A stretch of DNA of 64,000 bases from Fasciola hepatica (GCA_948099385.1 CANUEZ040000191.1:9300001-9364000); one strand, 5' to 3'; numbered from the stretch's first letter, positions 28,459-43,400 are shown. The notes: generated from the sequence alone by a model not told the origin. Made by a program: numbers and translations.

Positions 28459-31400
28459 ATTTCAATGCTCAGTTGAGCGTTCAAGCTGCATGATCAATCA
28501 TATTATACAAATCTATTCTAATCTAATCTAATATAATCTAATCTCCTACTACTAATCAATTGCATGCATAGTAAGGAAGCTGTGTGAGTTTTTCATTTGT
28601 GATTGCGTTGGTTGTACTTAGGCCCCTGCAGAGAATTCTTCAATCATAGGTGTGGATCGGTGTGCGCGAAGCTGGTCGTTACCATTCAAATTCGAATCCA
28701 GTTTGGGAACGGTGCTATATGATGTAGTGTACATGTTGAACAAAGCGTTGATAGCCATCCCGGATAGCCTTGTGTTGTTGAGTTGTTCGATTCACAATGG
28801 TTCAGCGGTTGTTGGAGTGCCCGTGTTTGCTCAATCGATGTGCACTGCTGATGAGTCGAGTCCGAACAAGGATGAAACAGCTGTACAGTGAGTGCTTCCA
28901 TGGATTTCAATGCTCAGTTGAGCGTTCAAGCTGCATGATCAATCATATTATACAAATCTTATTTAATATAATCTCGTACTACTAATCAATTGCATGCATA
29001 TTAAGGAATCTGTGTAGGTTTTTCATTTGGGAATGCGTTGGTTGTACTTAGGCCCCAAAAGAGAAGTCATCCATCATAGGAGTCGATCGGTTTGCGCGAA
29101 GCTGGTTGTTAATATTCAAATTTGTAGCCAGTTTGGGAAGGGTGCTATATATGATGTAGTGTAGATGTTGAACAAAGCTTTGATAGCCATCCGGGATAGC
29201 CTTGTGTTGTTGAGTTTTTCGGTTCACAATGGTTCACCGGTTGTTGGAGTCCACATGGTTGCTCGGTCGATGTGCACTGCTGATGAGTCGAGTCCGAACA
29301 AGGATGAAACAGCTGTACAGTGAGTGCTTCCATGGATTTCAATGCTCAGTTGAGCGTTCAAGCTGCATGATCAATCATATTATACAAATCTATTCTAATC
29401 TAATCTAATCTAATCTCGTACTACTAATCAATTGAATGCATAGTAAGGAAGCTGTGTAGGTTTTTCATTTGGGAATGCGTTGGTTGTACTTAGGCCCCTA
29501 CAGAGATGTGATCCATCATAGGAGTCGATCGGTGTGCGCGAAGCTGGTTGTTACCATTCAAATTTGAAGCCAGTTTGGGAAGGGTGCTATATATGATGTA
29601 GTGTAGATGTTGAAGAAAGCGTTGATAGCCATCCCGGATAGCCTTGTGTTGTTGAGTTGTTCGATTCACAATGGTTCACGGGTTGTTGGAATCCCCGTGG
29701 TTGCTCGGTCGATGTGCACTGCTGATGAGTCGAGTCCGAACAAGGATGAAACAGCTGTACAGTGAGTGCTTCCATGGATTTCAATGCTCAGTTGAGCGTT
29801 CAAGCTGCATGATCAATCATATTATACAAATCTATTCTAATCTAATCTAATATAATCTAATCTCCTACTACTAATCAATTGCATGCATAGTAAGGAAGGT
29901 GTGTCGGTTCAACATTTGGGAATGCGTTGGTTGTACTTAGGCCCCTACAGAGACGTCATCCATCATATGAGCAGATCGGTGTGCGCGAAGCTGATTGTTA
30001 CCATTCAAATTTGAAGCCAGTTTGGGAAGGGTGCTACATATGATGTAGTGAAGATGTTGAACAAAGCGTTGATAGCCATCCCGGATAGCCTTGTGTTGTT
30101 AAGTTGTTCGATTCACAATGGTTCAGCGGTTGTTGGAGTCCCCGTGGTTGCTCGGTCGATGTGCACTGCTGATGAGTCGAGTCCGAACAAGGATGAAACA
30201 GCTGTACAGTGAGTGCTTCCATGGATTTCAATGCTCAGTTGAGCGTTCAAGCTGCATGATCAATCATATTATACAAATCTATTCTAATCTAATCTAATCT
30301 AATCTCCTACTAATAATCAATTGCATGCATAGTAAAAAGCTGTTTAGGTTTATCATTTGGGAATGCGTTGGTTGTACTAAGGCCCCCAAAACGGAAGTCA
30401 GCCATCATAGCAGTCGATCGGTGTGCGCGAAGCTGGTTGTTACCATTCAAATTTGAAGCCAGTTTGGGAAGGGTGCTATATATGATGTAGTGTAGATGTT
30501 CAACGAAGCGTTGATAGACAACCCGAATAGCCTTGTGTTGGAAAGTTGTTCGATTCACAATGGTTGACCGGTTGTTGGAGTCCCCATGGTTGCTCGGTCG
30601 ATTTGCACTGCTGATGAGTCGAGTCCGAACAAGGATGAAACAGCTGTACAGTGAGTGCTTCCATAGATTTCAATATTCAGTTTATTGTTCAAGCTGCATG
30701 ATCAATCATATTATACAAATCTAATCTAATCTATTCTAATCTAATCTAATCTAATCTCCTACTACTAATCAATTGCATGCATAGTAAGGAAGCTGTGTAG
30801 GTTTTTCATTTGGGAATGCGTTCGTTAATCTTAGGCCCCCAAAAGGGAAGTCATCCATCATAGGAGTCGATCGGTGTGCGCGAAGCTGGTTGTTACCATT
30901 GAAATTTGAAGCCAGTTTGGGAAGGGTGCTATATATGATGTAGTGTAGATGTTGAACGAAGAGTTGATAGCCATCCCGGATAGCCTTCTGTTATCGAGTT
31001 GTTCGATTCACAATGGTTCACCGGTTGTTGGACTGCCCGTGGTTGCTCGGTCGATGTGCACTGCTGATGAGTCGAGTCCGAACAAGGATGAAACAGCTGT
31101 ACAGTGAGTGTTTCCATGGATTTCAATGCTCACTTGATTGTTCAAGCTGCATGATCAATCATATTTTACAAATCTATTCTACTATAATCTCATCTAATCT
31201 CCTACTACTAATCAATTGCATGCATAGTAAGGAAGCTGTGTAAGTTTATCATTTGGGAATGCGTTGGTGGTACTGAGGCCTCTACAGAGAAGTCATCCAT
31301 CATAGGAGTCGATCGGTGTGCGCGAAGCTGGTTGTTACCATTGAAATTTGAAGCCAGTTTGGGAAGGGTGCTATATATGATGTAGTGTAGATGTTGAACG

Positions 31401-33340
31401 AAGCGTTGATAGCCATCCCGGATAGCCTTGTGTTGTTGAGTTGTTCGATTCACAATGGTTCACCGGTGCTTTGAGTCCCCGTGGTTGCTCGGTCGATGTG
31501 CACTGCTGATGAGTCGAGTCCGAACAAGGATGAAACAGCTGTACAGTGAGTGCTTCCATGGATTTCAATGCTCAGTTGAGCGTTCAAGCTGCATGATCAA
31601 TCATATTATACAAATTTATTCTAATCTAATCTAATCTAATCTCCTACTACTAATCAATTGCATGCATAGTAAGGAAGCTGTGTGAGTTTTACATTTGGGA
31701 ATGCGTTGGTTGTACTGAGGCCCCTACAGAGAATTCATCCATCATAGGAGTCGATCGGTGTGCGCGAAGCTGGTTGTTATCAGTTAAATTTGATGCCCGA
31801 TTGGGAAGGGTGCTATATATGATGTAGTGTAGACGTTGAACAAAGCGTTGATAGACAACCCGGATAGCCTTGTGTTGATAAGTTCTTCGCATCACAATGG
31901 TTCATCGTTTGTTGGAGTCCCCGTGGTTGCTCGGTCGATGTGCACTTCTGATGCGTCGAGTCCGAACAAGGATGAAACAGCTGTACAGTGAGTGCTTCCA
32001 TGGATTTCAATGCTCAGTTCAGCGTTCAAGCTGCATGATCAATCAAATTATGCAAATATAATCTAATTTAATCTAATCTCGTACTACTAATCAATTGCAT
32101 GCATAGTAAGGAAGCTGTGTAGATTTTTCATTTGTGAATGAGTTGGTTGTACTTAGGCCCCCAAAGGGGAATTCATCCATCATAGGAGTCGATCGGTGTG
32201 CGCGAAGCTGGTTGTTACCATTCAAATTTGAAGCCAGTTTGGGAAGTGTGCTATACATGATGTAGTGTAGATGTTGAACAAAGCGTTGATAGCCATCCCG
32301 GATAGCCTTGTGTTGTTACGTTGTTCGATTCACAATGGTTCAGCGGTTGTTGGATTCCCCGTGGTTGCTCGGTCGATTCGCACTGCTGATGAGTCGAGTC
32401 CGAACAAGGATGAAACAGCTGTACAGTGATTGCTTCCATGGTTTTCAATGCTCAGTTGTGCGTTCAAGCTGCATGATCAATCATATTATACAAATCTTGT
32501 TTATCTAATCTCGTACTACTAATCAATTGCATGCATAGTAAGGAAGCTGTGTAGGTTTATCATTTGGGAAGGCGTTGGTTGTACTCAGGCCCCCGAAAAG
32601 GAATTCATCCATCATAGGAGTCGATCGGTGTGCGCGAAGCTGGTTGTTACCATTCAAATTTGAAGCCAGTTTGGGAAGGGTGCTGTATGATGTAGTGTAG
32701 ATGTTGAACAAAGCGTTGATAGACAACACTGATAGCCTTGTGTTGTTGAGTTGTTCGATTCACAATGGTTCAGCGGTTGTTGGAGACATCGTGGTTGCTC
32801 GCTCGATTTGCACTGCTGATGAGTCGAGTCCGAACAAGGATGAAACAGCTGTACAGTGAGTGCTTCCATGGATTTCAATGCTCAGTTGAACGTTCAAGCT
32901 GCGTGATCAATCATATTATACAATTCTAATCTAATATTATATAATGTAATCTCCTACTATTAATCAATTGCATGCATAGTAAGGAAGCTGTGTAGGTTTT
33001 TCTTTGGGAATGCGTTGGTTGTACTTAGGCCCCTACAGAGAATTAATCCATCACGGAAGTCGTTCGGTTTGCGCGAAGCTGGTTGTTACCATTGAAATTT
33101 GAAGCCAGTTTGGGAAGGGTGCTATATATGATGTAGTGTAGATGTTGAACAAAGCGTTGATAGCCTCCCCGGATAGCCTTGTGTTGTTAAGTTGTTCGAT
33201 TCACAATGGTTCAGCGGTTGTTGGAGTCCCCGTGGTTGCTCGGTCGATGTGCACTGCTGATGAGTCGAGTCCGAACAAGGATGAAACAGCTGTACAGTGA
33301 GTGCTTCCATGGATTTCAATGCTCAGTTGAGCGTTCAAGC

Positions 33341-33842
33341 TGCGTGATCAATCATATTAGACAAATCTATGTAAATCTAATATAATCTAAGCTCCTACTA
33401 CTAATCAATTGCATGCAAAGTAAGGAAGCTGTGTAGGTTTATCATTTAGGAAATCATCGGTTGTACTTAGGCCCCTACAGAGAAGCCATCCATCATAGGA
33501 GTCGATCGGTGTGCGCGAAGCTGGTTGTTACCATTCAAATTTGAAGCCAGTTTGGGAAGTGTGCTATATCATGTAGTGTAGATGTTCAACAAAGCTTTGA
33601 TAGCCATCCCGGATAGCCTTGTGTTGTTGAGTTGTTCGATTCACAATGGTTCAGCGGTTGTTGGAGTCCCCGTGGTTGCTCGGTCGATGTGCACTGCTGA
33701 TGAGTCGAGTCCGAACAAGGATGAAACAGCTGTACAGTGAGTGCTTCCATGGATTTCAATGCTCAGTTGAGCGTTCAAGCTGCGTGATCAATCATATTAG
33801 ACAAATCTATGTAAATCTAATATAATCTAAGCTCCTACTACT
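33341..33842 (+). repeat. Adjacent duplicated tails of two units
   Basis: The unusual tail with TGCGTGATCAATC, ATTAGACAAATC and TAATATAATCTAAGCTCC occurs at 33341-33402 and again 440 bp later at 33781-33842. It is found in no other unit, which indicates a local single-unit duplication. Confidence 0.8.
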
Positions 33843-35844
33843 AATCAATTGCATGCATAGTAAGGAAGCTGTGTAGGTTTATCATTTGGGAATGCGTTGG
33901 TTGTACTTAGGCCCCTACAGAGAAGTCATCCATCATAGGAGTCGATCGGTGTGCGCGAAGCTGGTTGTTACCATTGAAATTTGAAGCCAGTTTGGGAAGG
34001 GTGCTATATATGATGTAGTGTAGATGTTGAACGAAGCGTTGATAGCCATCCCGGATAGCCTTGTGTTGTTGTGTTGTTCGATTCACAATGGTTCAGCGGT
34101 TGTTGGAGTCCCCGTGGTTGCTCGGTCGATGTGCACTGCTGATGAGTCGAGTCCGAACAAGGATGAAACAGCTGTACAGTGAGTGCTTCCATGGATTTCA
34201 ATGCTCACTTGATTGTTCAAGATGCATGATCAATCATATTATACAAATCTAATCTGATCTAATCTCCTACTACTAATCAATTGCATGCATAGTAAGGAAG
34301 CTGTGTAGGTTTTTCATTTGGGAATGCGTTGGTTTTACTCAGGCCCCCAAAAGGGAAATCATCCATCATAGGAGTCGATCGGTGTGCGCGAAGCTGGTTG
34401 TTACCATTCAAATTTGGAGCCAGTTTGGGAAGGGTGCTATATTTGATGTAGTGTAGATGTTGAACAAAGCGTTGATAGCCATCCCGGATAGCCTTGTTTT
34501 GTTGAGTTGTTCGATTCACAATGGTTCAGCGGTTGTTGGAGTCCCCGTGGTTGCTCGGTCGATGTGCACTGCTGATGAGTCGAGTCCGAACAAGGATGGA
34601 ACAGCTGTACAGTGAGTGCTTCCATGGATTTCAATGCTCAGTTGAGCGTTCAAGATGCATGATCAATCATATTATACAAATCTATTATAATCTAATCTCG
34701 TACTACTAATCAATTGCATGCATAGTAAGGAAGCTGTGTAGGTTTTTTCATTTGGGAATGCGTTGGTTTTCCTCAGGCCCCCAAAAGGGAAGTCATCCAT
34801 CATAGGAGTCGATTGGTGTGCGCGAAGCTGGTTGTTACCATTGAAATTCGAAGCCAGTTTGGGAAGGGTGCTATATATGATGTAGTGTAGATGTTGAACA
34901 AAGCGTTGATAGCCATCCCGGATAGCCTTGTTTTGTTGAGTTGTTCGATTCACAATGGTTCAGCGGTTGTTGGAGTCCCCGTGGTTGCTCGGTCGATGTG
35001 CACCGCTGATAAGTCGAGTCCGAACAAGGATGAAACAGCTGTACAGTGAGTGCTTCCATGGATTTCAATGCTCACTTGATTGTTCAAGATGCATGATCAA
35101 TCATATTATACAAATCTAATCTAATCTAATCTCGTACTACTAATCAATTGCATGCATAGTAAGGAAGCTGTGTAGGTTTTTCATTTGGGAATGCGTTGGT
35201 TTTACTCAGGCCCCCAAAATGGAAGTCATCCATCATAGGAGTCGATTGGTGTGCGCGAAGCTGGTTGTTACCATTGAAATTCGAAGCCAGTTTGGGAAGG
35301 GTGCTATATATGATGTAGTGTATATGTTGCACAAAGCGTTGATAGCCATCCCGGATAGCCTTGTTTTGTTGAGTTGTTCGATTCACAATGGTCCAGCGGT
35401 TGTTGGAGTCCCCGTGGTTGCTCGGTCGATGTGCACTGCTGATAAGTCGAGTCCGAACAAGGATGAAACAGCTGTACAATGAGTGCTTCCATGGATTTCA
35501 ATGCTCACTTGATTGTTCAAGATGCATGATCAATCATATTATACAAATCTAATCTAATCTAATCTCGTACTACTAATCAATTGCATGCATAGTTAGGAAG
35601 CTGTGTAGGTTTATCATTTGGGAATGCGTTGGTTTTACTCAGGCCCCCAAAAGGGAAGTCATCCATCATAGGAGTCGATCGGTGTGCGCGAAGCTGGTTG
35701 TTACCATTGAAATTCGAAGCCAGTTTGGGAAGGGTGCTATATATGATATAGTGTAGATGTTGCACAAAGCGTTGATAGCCATCCCGGATAGCCTTGTGTT
35801 GTTATGTTGTTCGATTCACAATGGTTCAGCGGTTGTTGTAGTCC

Positions 35845-35927
35845 CCGTGGTTGCTCGGTCGATGTGCACCGCTGATTAGTCGAGTCCAAACAAGGATGAT
35901 ACAGCTGTACAGTGAGTGCTTCCATGG
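35845..35927 (+). ncRNA. Hammerhead ribozyme copy, inactivated core
   Basis: Core strands read CUGAUUA (G8 to U) and GAUA (A14 to U), both invariant positions, and stem I has CACCG in place of CACUG. This copy should be dead. It belongs to a cluster of core-damaged copies at about 34.6-37.7 kb. Confidence 0.7.
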
Positions 35928-38339
35928 ATTTCAATGCTCAGTTGAGCGTTCAAGCTGCATGATCAATCATATTATACAAATCTAATCTGATCTAATCTCC
36001 GACTACTAATCAATTGCATGCATAGTAAGGAAGCTACGTAGGTTTTTCATTTGGGAATGCGTTGGTTGTACTGAGGCCCCTACAGAGAAGTCATCCATCA
36101 TAGGAGTCGATCGGTGTGCGCGAAGCTGGTTGTTACCATTCAAATTTGAAGCCAGTTTGGGAAGGGTGCTATATATGATGTAGTGTAGATGTTGAACAAA
36201 GCGTTGATTACCATCCCGGATAGCCTTGTGTTGTTGTGTTGTTCGATTCGCAATGGTTCACCGGTTGTTGGAGTCCCCGTGGTTGCTCGGTCGATGTGCA
36301 CTGCTGATGAGTCGAGTCCGAACAAGGATGAAACAGCTGTACAGTGAGTGCTTCCATGGATTTCAATGCTCAGTTGAGCGTTCAAGCTGCTTGATCAATC
36401 ATATTATACAAATCTAATCTAATCTAATCTAATCTAATCTAGGCTGATCTTATCTCGGACAACTAATCAATTGCATGCATAGTAAGGAAGCTGTGTGAGT
36501 TTTTCATTTGGGAATGCGTTGGTTGTACTTAGGCCCCTACAGAGAATTCATCCATCATAGGAGTTGACCGGTGTGCGCGAAGCTGGTTGTTACCATTCAA
36601 ATTTGAAGCCAGTTTGGGAATTGTGCTATACATGATGTAGTGTAGATGTTGAACAAAGCGTTGATAGCCATCCCGGATAGCCTTGTGTTGTTGTTTTGTT
36701 CGATTCACGATGGTTCAGCGGTTGTTGGAGTCCCCGTGGTTGCTCGGTCGATGTGCACTGCTGATACGTCGAGTCCGAACAAGGATGAAACAGCTGTACA
36801 GTGAGTGCTTCCATGGATTTCATTGCTCACTTGATTGTTCAAGATGCATGATCAATCATATTATACAAATCTAATCTAATCTAATCTTATCTCTTAATAT
36901 TAATCAATTGCATGCATAGTAAGGAAGCTGTGTAGGTTTTTCATTTGGGAATGCGTTGGTTTTACTCAGGCCCATAAAAGGGAAGTCATCCATCATAGGA
37001 GTCGATCGGTGTGCGCGAAGCTGGTTGTTACCATTGAAATTCGAAGCCAGTTTGGGAAGGGTGCTATATATGATGTAGTGTAGATGTTGCACAAAGCGTT
37101 GATAGCCATCCCGGATAGCCTTGTTTTGTTGAGTTGTTCGATTCACAATGGTTCAGCGGTTGTTGGAGTCGCCGTGGTTGCTCGGTCGATGTGCACTGCT
37201 GATGAGTCGAGTCCGAACAAGGATGAAACAGCTGTACAGTGAGTGCTTCCATGGATTTCAATGCTCAGTTGAGCGTTCAAGATGCATGATCAATCATATT
37301 ATACAAATCTAATCTAATCTAATCTCGTACTACTAATCAATTGCATGCATAGTAAGGAAGCTGTGTAGGTTTTTTCATTTCGGAATGCGTTGGTTTTACT
37401 CAGGCCCCCAAAAGGGAAGTCATCCATCATAGGAGTCGATCGGTGTGCGCGAAGCTGGTTGTTACCATTGAAATTCGAAGCCAGTTTGGGAAGGGTGCTA
37501 TATATGATGTAGTGTATATGTTGCACAAAGCGTTGATAGCCATCCCGGATAGCCTTGTTTTGTTGAGTTGTTCGATTCATAATGGTTCACCGGTTGTTGG
37601 AGTCCCCGTGGTTGCTCGGTCGATGTGCACTGCTGATAAGTCGAGTCCGAACAAGGATGAAACAGCTGTACAGTGAGTGCTTCCATGGATTTCAATGCTC
37701 AGTTGAGCGTTCAAGCTGCATGATCAATCATATTATACAAATCTAATCTAATCTGATATAATCTCCGACTAATAATCAATTGCATGCATAGCAAGGAAGC
37801 TGTGTAGGTTTTTCATTTGGGAATGCGTTGGTTGTACTTAGGCCCCTACAGAGAAGTCATCCATCATAGGAGTCGATCGGTGTGCGCGAAGCTGGTTGTT
37901 ACCATTCAAATTTGAAGCCAGTTTGGGAAGGGGGCTATATATGATGTAGTGTAGATGTTGAACAAAGCGTTGATAGCCATCCCGGATAGCCTTGTGTTGT
38001 TAAGTTGTTCGATTCACAATGGTTCACCGGTTGTTGGATCCCCATGGTTGCTCGGTCGATGTGCACTGCTGATGAGTCGAGTCCGAACAAGGATGAAACA
38101 GCTGTACAGTGAGTGCTTCCATGGATTTCAATGCTCAGTTGAGCGTTCAAGCTGCATGATCAATCATATTATACAAATCTATTCTAATCTAATCTAATCT
38201 AATCTCCTACTACTAATCAATTGCATGCATAGTTAGGAAGCTGTGTAGGTTTTTCATTTGGGAATGCGTTGGTTGTACTTAGGCCCCTACAGAGAAGTCA
38301 TCCATCATAGGAGTCGATCGGTGTGCGCGAAGCTGGTTG

Positions 38340-40400
38340 TTACCATTGAAATTTGAAGCCAGTTTGGGAAGTGTGCTATACATGATGTAGTGTAGATGTT
38401 GAACAAAGCGTTGATAGCCATCCCGGATAGCCTTGTGTTGTTATGTTGTTCGATTCACCATGGTTCACCGGTTGTTGGAGTCCCCGTGGTTGCTCGGTCG
38501 ATGTGCACTGCTGATGAGTCGAGTCCGAACAAGGATGAAACAGCTGTACAGTGAGTGCTTCCATGGATTTCAATGCTCAGTTGAGCGTTCAAGCTGCATG
38601 ATCAATCATATTATACAAATCTAATCTAATCTAATCTAATCTAATCTTATCTCCTACTACTAATCAATTGCTTGCATAGTAAGCAAGCTGTGAAGTTTTT
38701 CATTTGGGAATGCGTTGGTTGTACTTAGGCCCCTACAGAGAATTCATCCATCATAGGAGTCGATCGGTGTGCGCGAAGCTGGTTGTTACCATTCAAATTT
38801 GAAGCCAGTTTGAGAAGGAAGCTATATATGATGTAGTGTGGATGTTGAACAAAGCGTCGAAAGCCATCCCGGATAGCCTTGTGTTGTCAAGTTGTTCGAT
38901 TCACAATGGTTCAGCGGTTGTTGGAGACCCCGTGGTTGCTCGGTCGATGTGCACTGCTGAAGAGTCGAGTCCGAACAAAGATGAAACAGCTGTACAGTGA
39001 GTGCTTCCATGGATTTCAATGCTCAGTTGAGCGTTCAAGCTGCATGATCAATCATATTATAGAAATCAATTCTAATCTAATCTAATCTAATCTCCTACTA
39101 CTAATCAGTTGCATGCATAGTAAGGAAGCTGTGTGAGTTTTTTTATTTGGGAATGCGTTGGTTGTACTTTGGCCCTTACAGAGAAGTCAACCATCATAGG
39201 ACTCGATAGGTGTGCGCGAAGTTGGTTGTTATCATTCATATTCGAAGCCGGTTTGAAAACGGTGCTAAAAGTGATGTAGTTTGGATGTTGAACAAATCGT
39301 TGATAGCCATCCCGGATAGCCTTGTGTTGTTAAGTTGTTTGATTAACAATGGTTCAGCGGTTGTTGGAGTCCCCGTGGTTGCTCGGTCGATGTGCACTGC
39401 TGATGAGTCGAGTCCGAACAAGGATGTAATAACTGTACTCTGAGTGCTTCCATGGATTTCAATGCCCAGTTGAGCGTTCAAGCTGCATGATCAATCATAT
39501 TATACAAATCTATTCTAATCTAATCTAATCTCCTACTACTAATCAATTGCATGCATAGTAAGGAAGCTGTGTGAGTTTTTCATTTGGGAATGCGTTGGTT
39601 GTACTTAGGCCCCTACAGAGAAGTCATCCATCATAGGAGTCGATCGGTGTGCGCGAAGCTGGTTGTTACCATTGAAATTTGAAGCCAGTTTGGGAAGTGT
39701 GCTATACATGATGTAGTGTAGATGTTGAACAAAGCGTTGATAGCGATCCCGGATAGCCTTGTGTTGTTATGTTGTTCGATTCACCATGGTTCACCGGTTG
39801 TTGGAGTCCCCGTGGTTGCTCGGTCGATGTGCACTGCTGATGAGTCGAGTCCGAACAAGGATGAAACAGCTGTACAGTGAGTGCTTCCATGGATTTCAAT
39901 GCTCAGTTGAGCGTTCAAGCTGCATGATCAATCATATTATACAAATCTAATCTAATCTAATCTAATATAATCTTATCTCCTACTACTAATCAATTGCTTG
40001 CATAGTAAGCAAGCTGTGAAGGTTTTTCATTTGGGAATGCGTTGGTTGTACTGAGGCCCCAAAAGAGAAGTCATCCATCATAGGAGTCGATCGGTGTGCG
40101 CGAAGCTGGTTGTTACCATTCAAATTTGAAGCCAGTTTGAGAAGGAAGCTATATATGATGTAGTGTGGATGTTGAACAAAGCGTCGAAAGCCATCCCGGA
40201 TAGCCTTGTGTTGTCAAGTTGTTCGATTCACAATGGTTCAGCGGTTGTTGGAGACCCCGTGGTTGCTCGGTCGATGTGCACTGCTGATGAGTCGAGTCCG
40301 AACAAGGATGAAACAGCTGTACAGTGAGTGCTTCCATGGATTTCAATGCTCAGTTGAGCGTTCAAGCTGCATGATCAATCATAATATACAAATCTAATCT
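38340..40400 (+). repeat. 3-mer higher-order repeat, period about 1327 bp
   Basis: Two units at about 38376 and 38822 reappear at about 39702 and 40149. They share private variants: TATGTTGTTCGATTCACC before the ribozyme, the ATTGCTTGCATAGTAAGC box, and GAGAAGGAAGCTATATATG. The ribozyme at 38994 has acquired U7 to A since the duplication, while its partner at 40321 is consensus. Confidence 0.75.
38930..39012 (+). ncRNA. Hammerhead ribozyme copy with U7 to A and weakened stem II
   Basis: Core reads CUGAAGA, a change at the tolerant position 7. Stem II 3' strand reads AAGAU instead of AGGAU, which removes one C-G pair from either proposed stem II fold. GAAA, stem III and stem I are consensus, with the cut after 38994. 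Confidence 0.65.
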
Positions 40401-43400
40401 AATCAAATCTAATCTAAACTAATCTCGTACTAATAATCAACTGCATGCAGAGTAAGGAGGCTTTGCACGATTTTCCTTTAGGATTGCCTTGGTTGTACTT
40501 AGGCCCCTACAGAGAAGTCATCCATCATAGGAGCCGATCGGTGTGCGCGAAGCTGGTTGTTACCATTCAAATTTGAAGCCAGTTTGGGAGGGGTGCTATA
40601 TATGATGCAGTGTAGATGTTGAACATAGCGTTGATAACCATCCCGGATAGCCTTGTGTTGTTAAGTTGTTCGATTCACAATGGTTCACCGGTTGTTGGAG
40701 TCCCCGTAGTTGCTCGGTCGATGTGCACTGCTGATGAGTCGAGTCCGAACAAGGATGAAACATCTGTACAGTGAGTGCTTCCATGGATTTCAATGCTCAG
40801 TTGAGCGTTCAAGCTGCATGATCAATCATAATATACAAATCTATTCTAATCTAATCTAATCTAATCTCCTACTACTAATCAATTGCATGCATAGTAAGGA
40901 AGCTGTGTAGGTTTATCATTTGGGAATGCGTTGGTTGTACTTAGGCCCCCAAAAGAGAAGTCATCCATCATAGGAGTCGATCGGTGTGCGCGAAGCTGGT
41001 TGTTACCATTGAAATTTGAAGCCAGTTTGGGAAGTGTGCTATACATGATGTAGTGTAGATGTTGAACAAAGCGTTGATAGCCATCTCGGATAGCCTTGTG
41101 TTGTTGAGTTGTTCGATTCACAATGGTTCAGCGGTTGTTGGAGTCCCCGTGGTTGCTCGGTCGATGTGCACTGCTGATGAGTCGAGTCCGAACAAGGATG
41201 AAACAGCTGTACAGTGAGTGCTTCCATGGATTTCAATGCTCAGTTGAGCGTTCAAGCTGCATGATCAATCATATTATACAAATCTATTCTAATCTAATCT
41301 TATCTCTTAATATTAATCAATTGCATGCATAGTAAGGAAGCTGTGTAGGTTTTTCATTTGGGAATGCGTTGGTTGTACTTAGGCCCCTACAGAGAAGTCA
41401 TCAATCATAGGAGTCGATCGGTGTGCGCAAAGCTGGTTGTTACCATTGAAATTCGAAGCCAGTTTTGGAAGGGTGCTATATATGATGTAGTGTAGATGTT
41501 GAACAAATCGTTGTTAGCCATCCCGGATAGCCCTGTGTTGTTATGTTGTTCGATTCACAATGGTTCAGCGGTTGTTGGAGTCCCCGTGGTTGCTCGGTCG
41601 ATGTGCACTGCTGATGAGTCGAGTCCGAACAAGGATGAAACAGCTGTACAGTGAGTGCTTCCATGGATTTCAGTGCTCAGTTGAGCGTTCAAGCTGCATG
41701 ATCAATCATATTATACAAATCTATTCTAATCTAATCTAATCTAATCTCGTACTACTAATCAATTGCATGCATAGTAAGGAAGCTGTGTAGGTTTATCATT
41801 TGGGAATGCGTTGGTTGTACTTAGGCCCCTACAGAGAAGTCATCCATCATAGGAGTCGATCGGTGTGCGCGAAGCTGGTTGTTACCATTCAAATTTGAAG
41901 CCAGTTTGGGAAGGGTGCTATAAATGATATAGTGTAGATGTTGAACATAGCGTTGATAGCCATCACGGATAGCCTTGTTTTGTTAAGTTGTTCGATCCGC
42001 AATGGTTAACCGGTTGTTGCAGTGCCCGTGGTTGCTCGGTCGATGTGCACTGCTGATGAGTCGAGTCCAAACAAGGATGAAACAGCTGTACAGTGAGTGC
42101 TTCCATGGATTTCAATGCTCACTTGATTGTTCAAGATGCATGATCAATCATATTATACAAATCTAATCTAATCTAATCTTATCTCCTAATATTAATCAAT
42201 TGCATGCAGAGTAAGGAAGCTGTGTAGGTTTTTCATTTGGGAATGCGTTGGTTGTACTTAGGCCCCTACAGAGAAGTCATCCATAATAGGAGTCGATCGG
42301 TGTGCGCAAAGCTGGTTGTTACCATTGAAATTTGAAGCCAGTTTGGGAAGGGTGCTATATATGATGTAGTGTAGATGTTGAACAAATCGTTGTTAGCCAT
42401 CCCGGATAGCCTTGTGTTGTTAAGTCGTTCGATTCACAATGGTCCAGCGGTTGTTGGAGTCTCCGTGGAGGCTCGGCCAATGTGCACTGCTGATGAGTCG
42501 AGTCCGAACAAGGATGAAACATCTGTACAGTGAGTGCTTCCATCGATTTCAATGCTCAGTTGAGCGTTCAAGCTGCATGAACAATCATATAATACAAATC
42601 TATTCTAATCTAATCTAATCTAATCACCTACTTCTAATCAATTGCATGCAAAGTAAGGAAGCTGTGTAGGTTTACATTTGGGAATGCGTTGGTTGTACTT
42701 AGGCCCCTACAGAGAAGTCATCCATCATAGAGGTCGATCGGTGTGCGCGAAGCTGGTTGTTACCATTGAAATTTGAAGCCAGTTTGGGAAGGGTGCTATA
42801 TCATGTAGTGTAGATGTTGAACAAAGCGTTGATAGCCATCCCGGATAGCCTTGTGTTGTAAAGTTGTTCGATTCACAATGGTTGACCGGTTGTTGGAGTG
42901 CCCGTGGTTGCTCGGTCGATGTGCACTGCTGATGAGTCGAGTCCGAACAAGGATGAAACAGCTGTACAGTGAGTGCTTCCATGGATTTGAATGCTGAGTT
43001 GAGCGTTCAAGCTGCATGAACAATCATATTATAAAAATCTATTCTAATCTAATCTAATATAATCTCCTACTACTAATCAATTGCATGCATAATAAGGAAG
43101 CTGTGTAGTTTTTTCATTTGGGAATGTGTTGGTTGTAATGAGGCCCCTACAGAGAAGTCATCCATCATAGGAGTCGATCGGTGTGCGCGAAGCTGGTTGT
43201 TACCATTGAAATTTGAAGCCAGTTTGGAAAGGGTGCTATATCATGTAGTGTAGATGTTGAACAACTCGTTGTTAGCCATCCCGGATAGCCTTGTGTTGTT
43301 AAATCGTTCGATTCACAATGGTCCAGCGGTTGTTGGAGTCCCCGTGGAGGCTCGGTCGATGTGCACTGCTGATGAGTCGAGTCCGAACAAGGATGAAACA

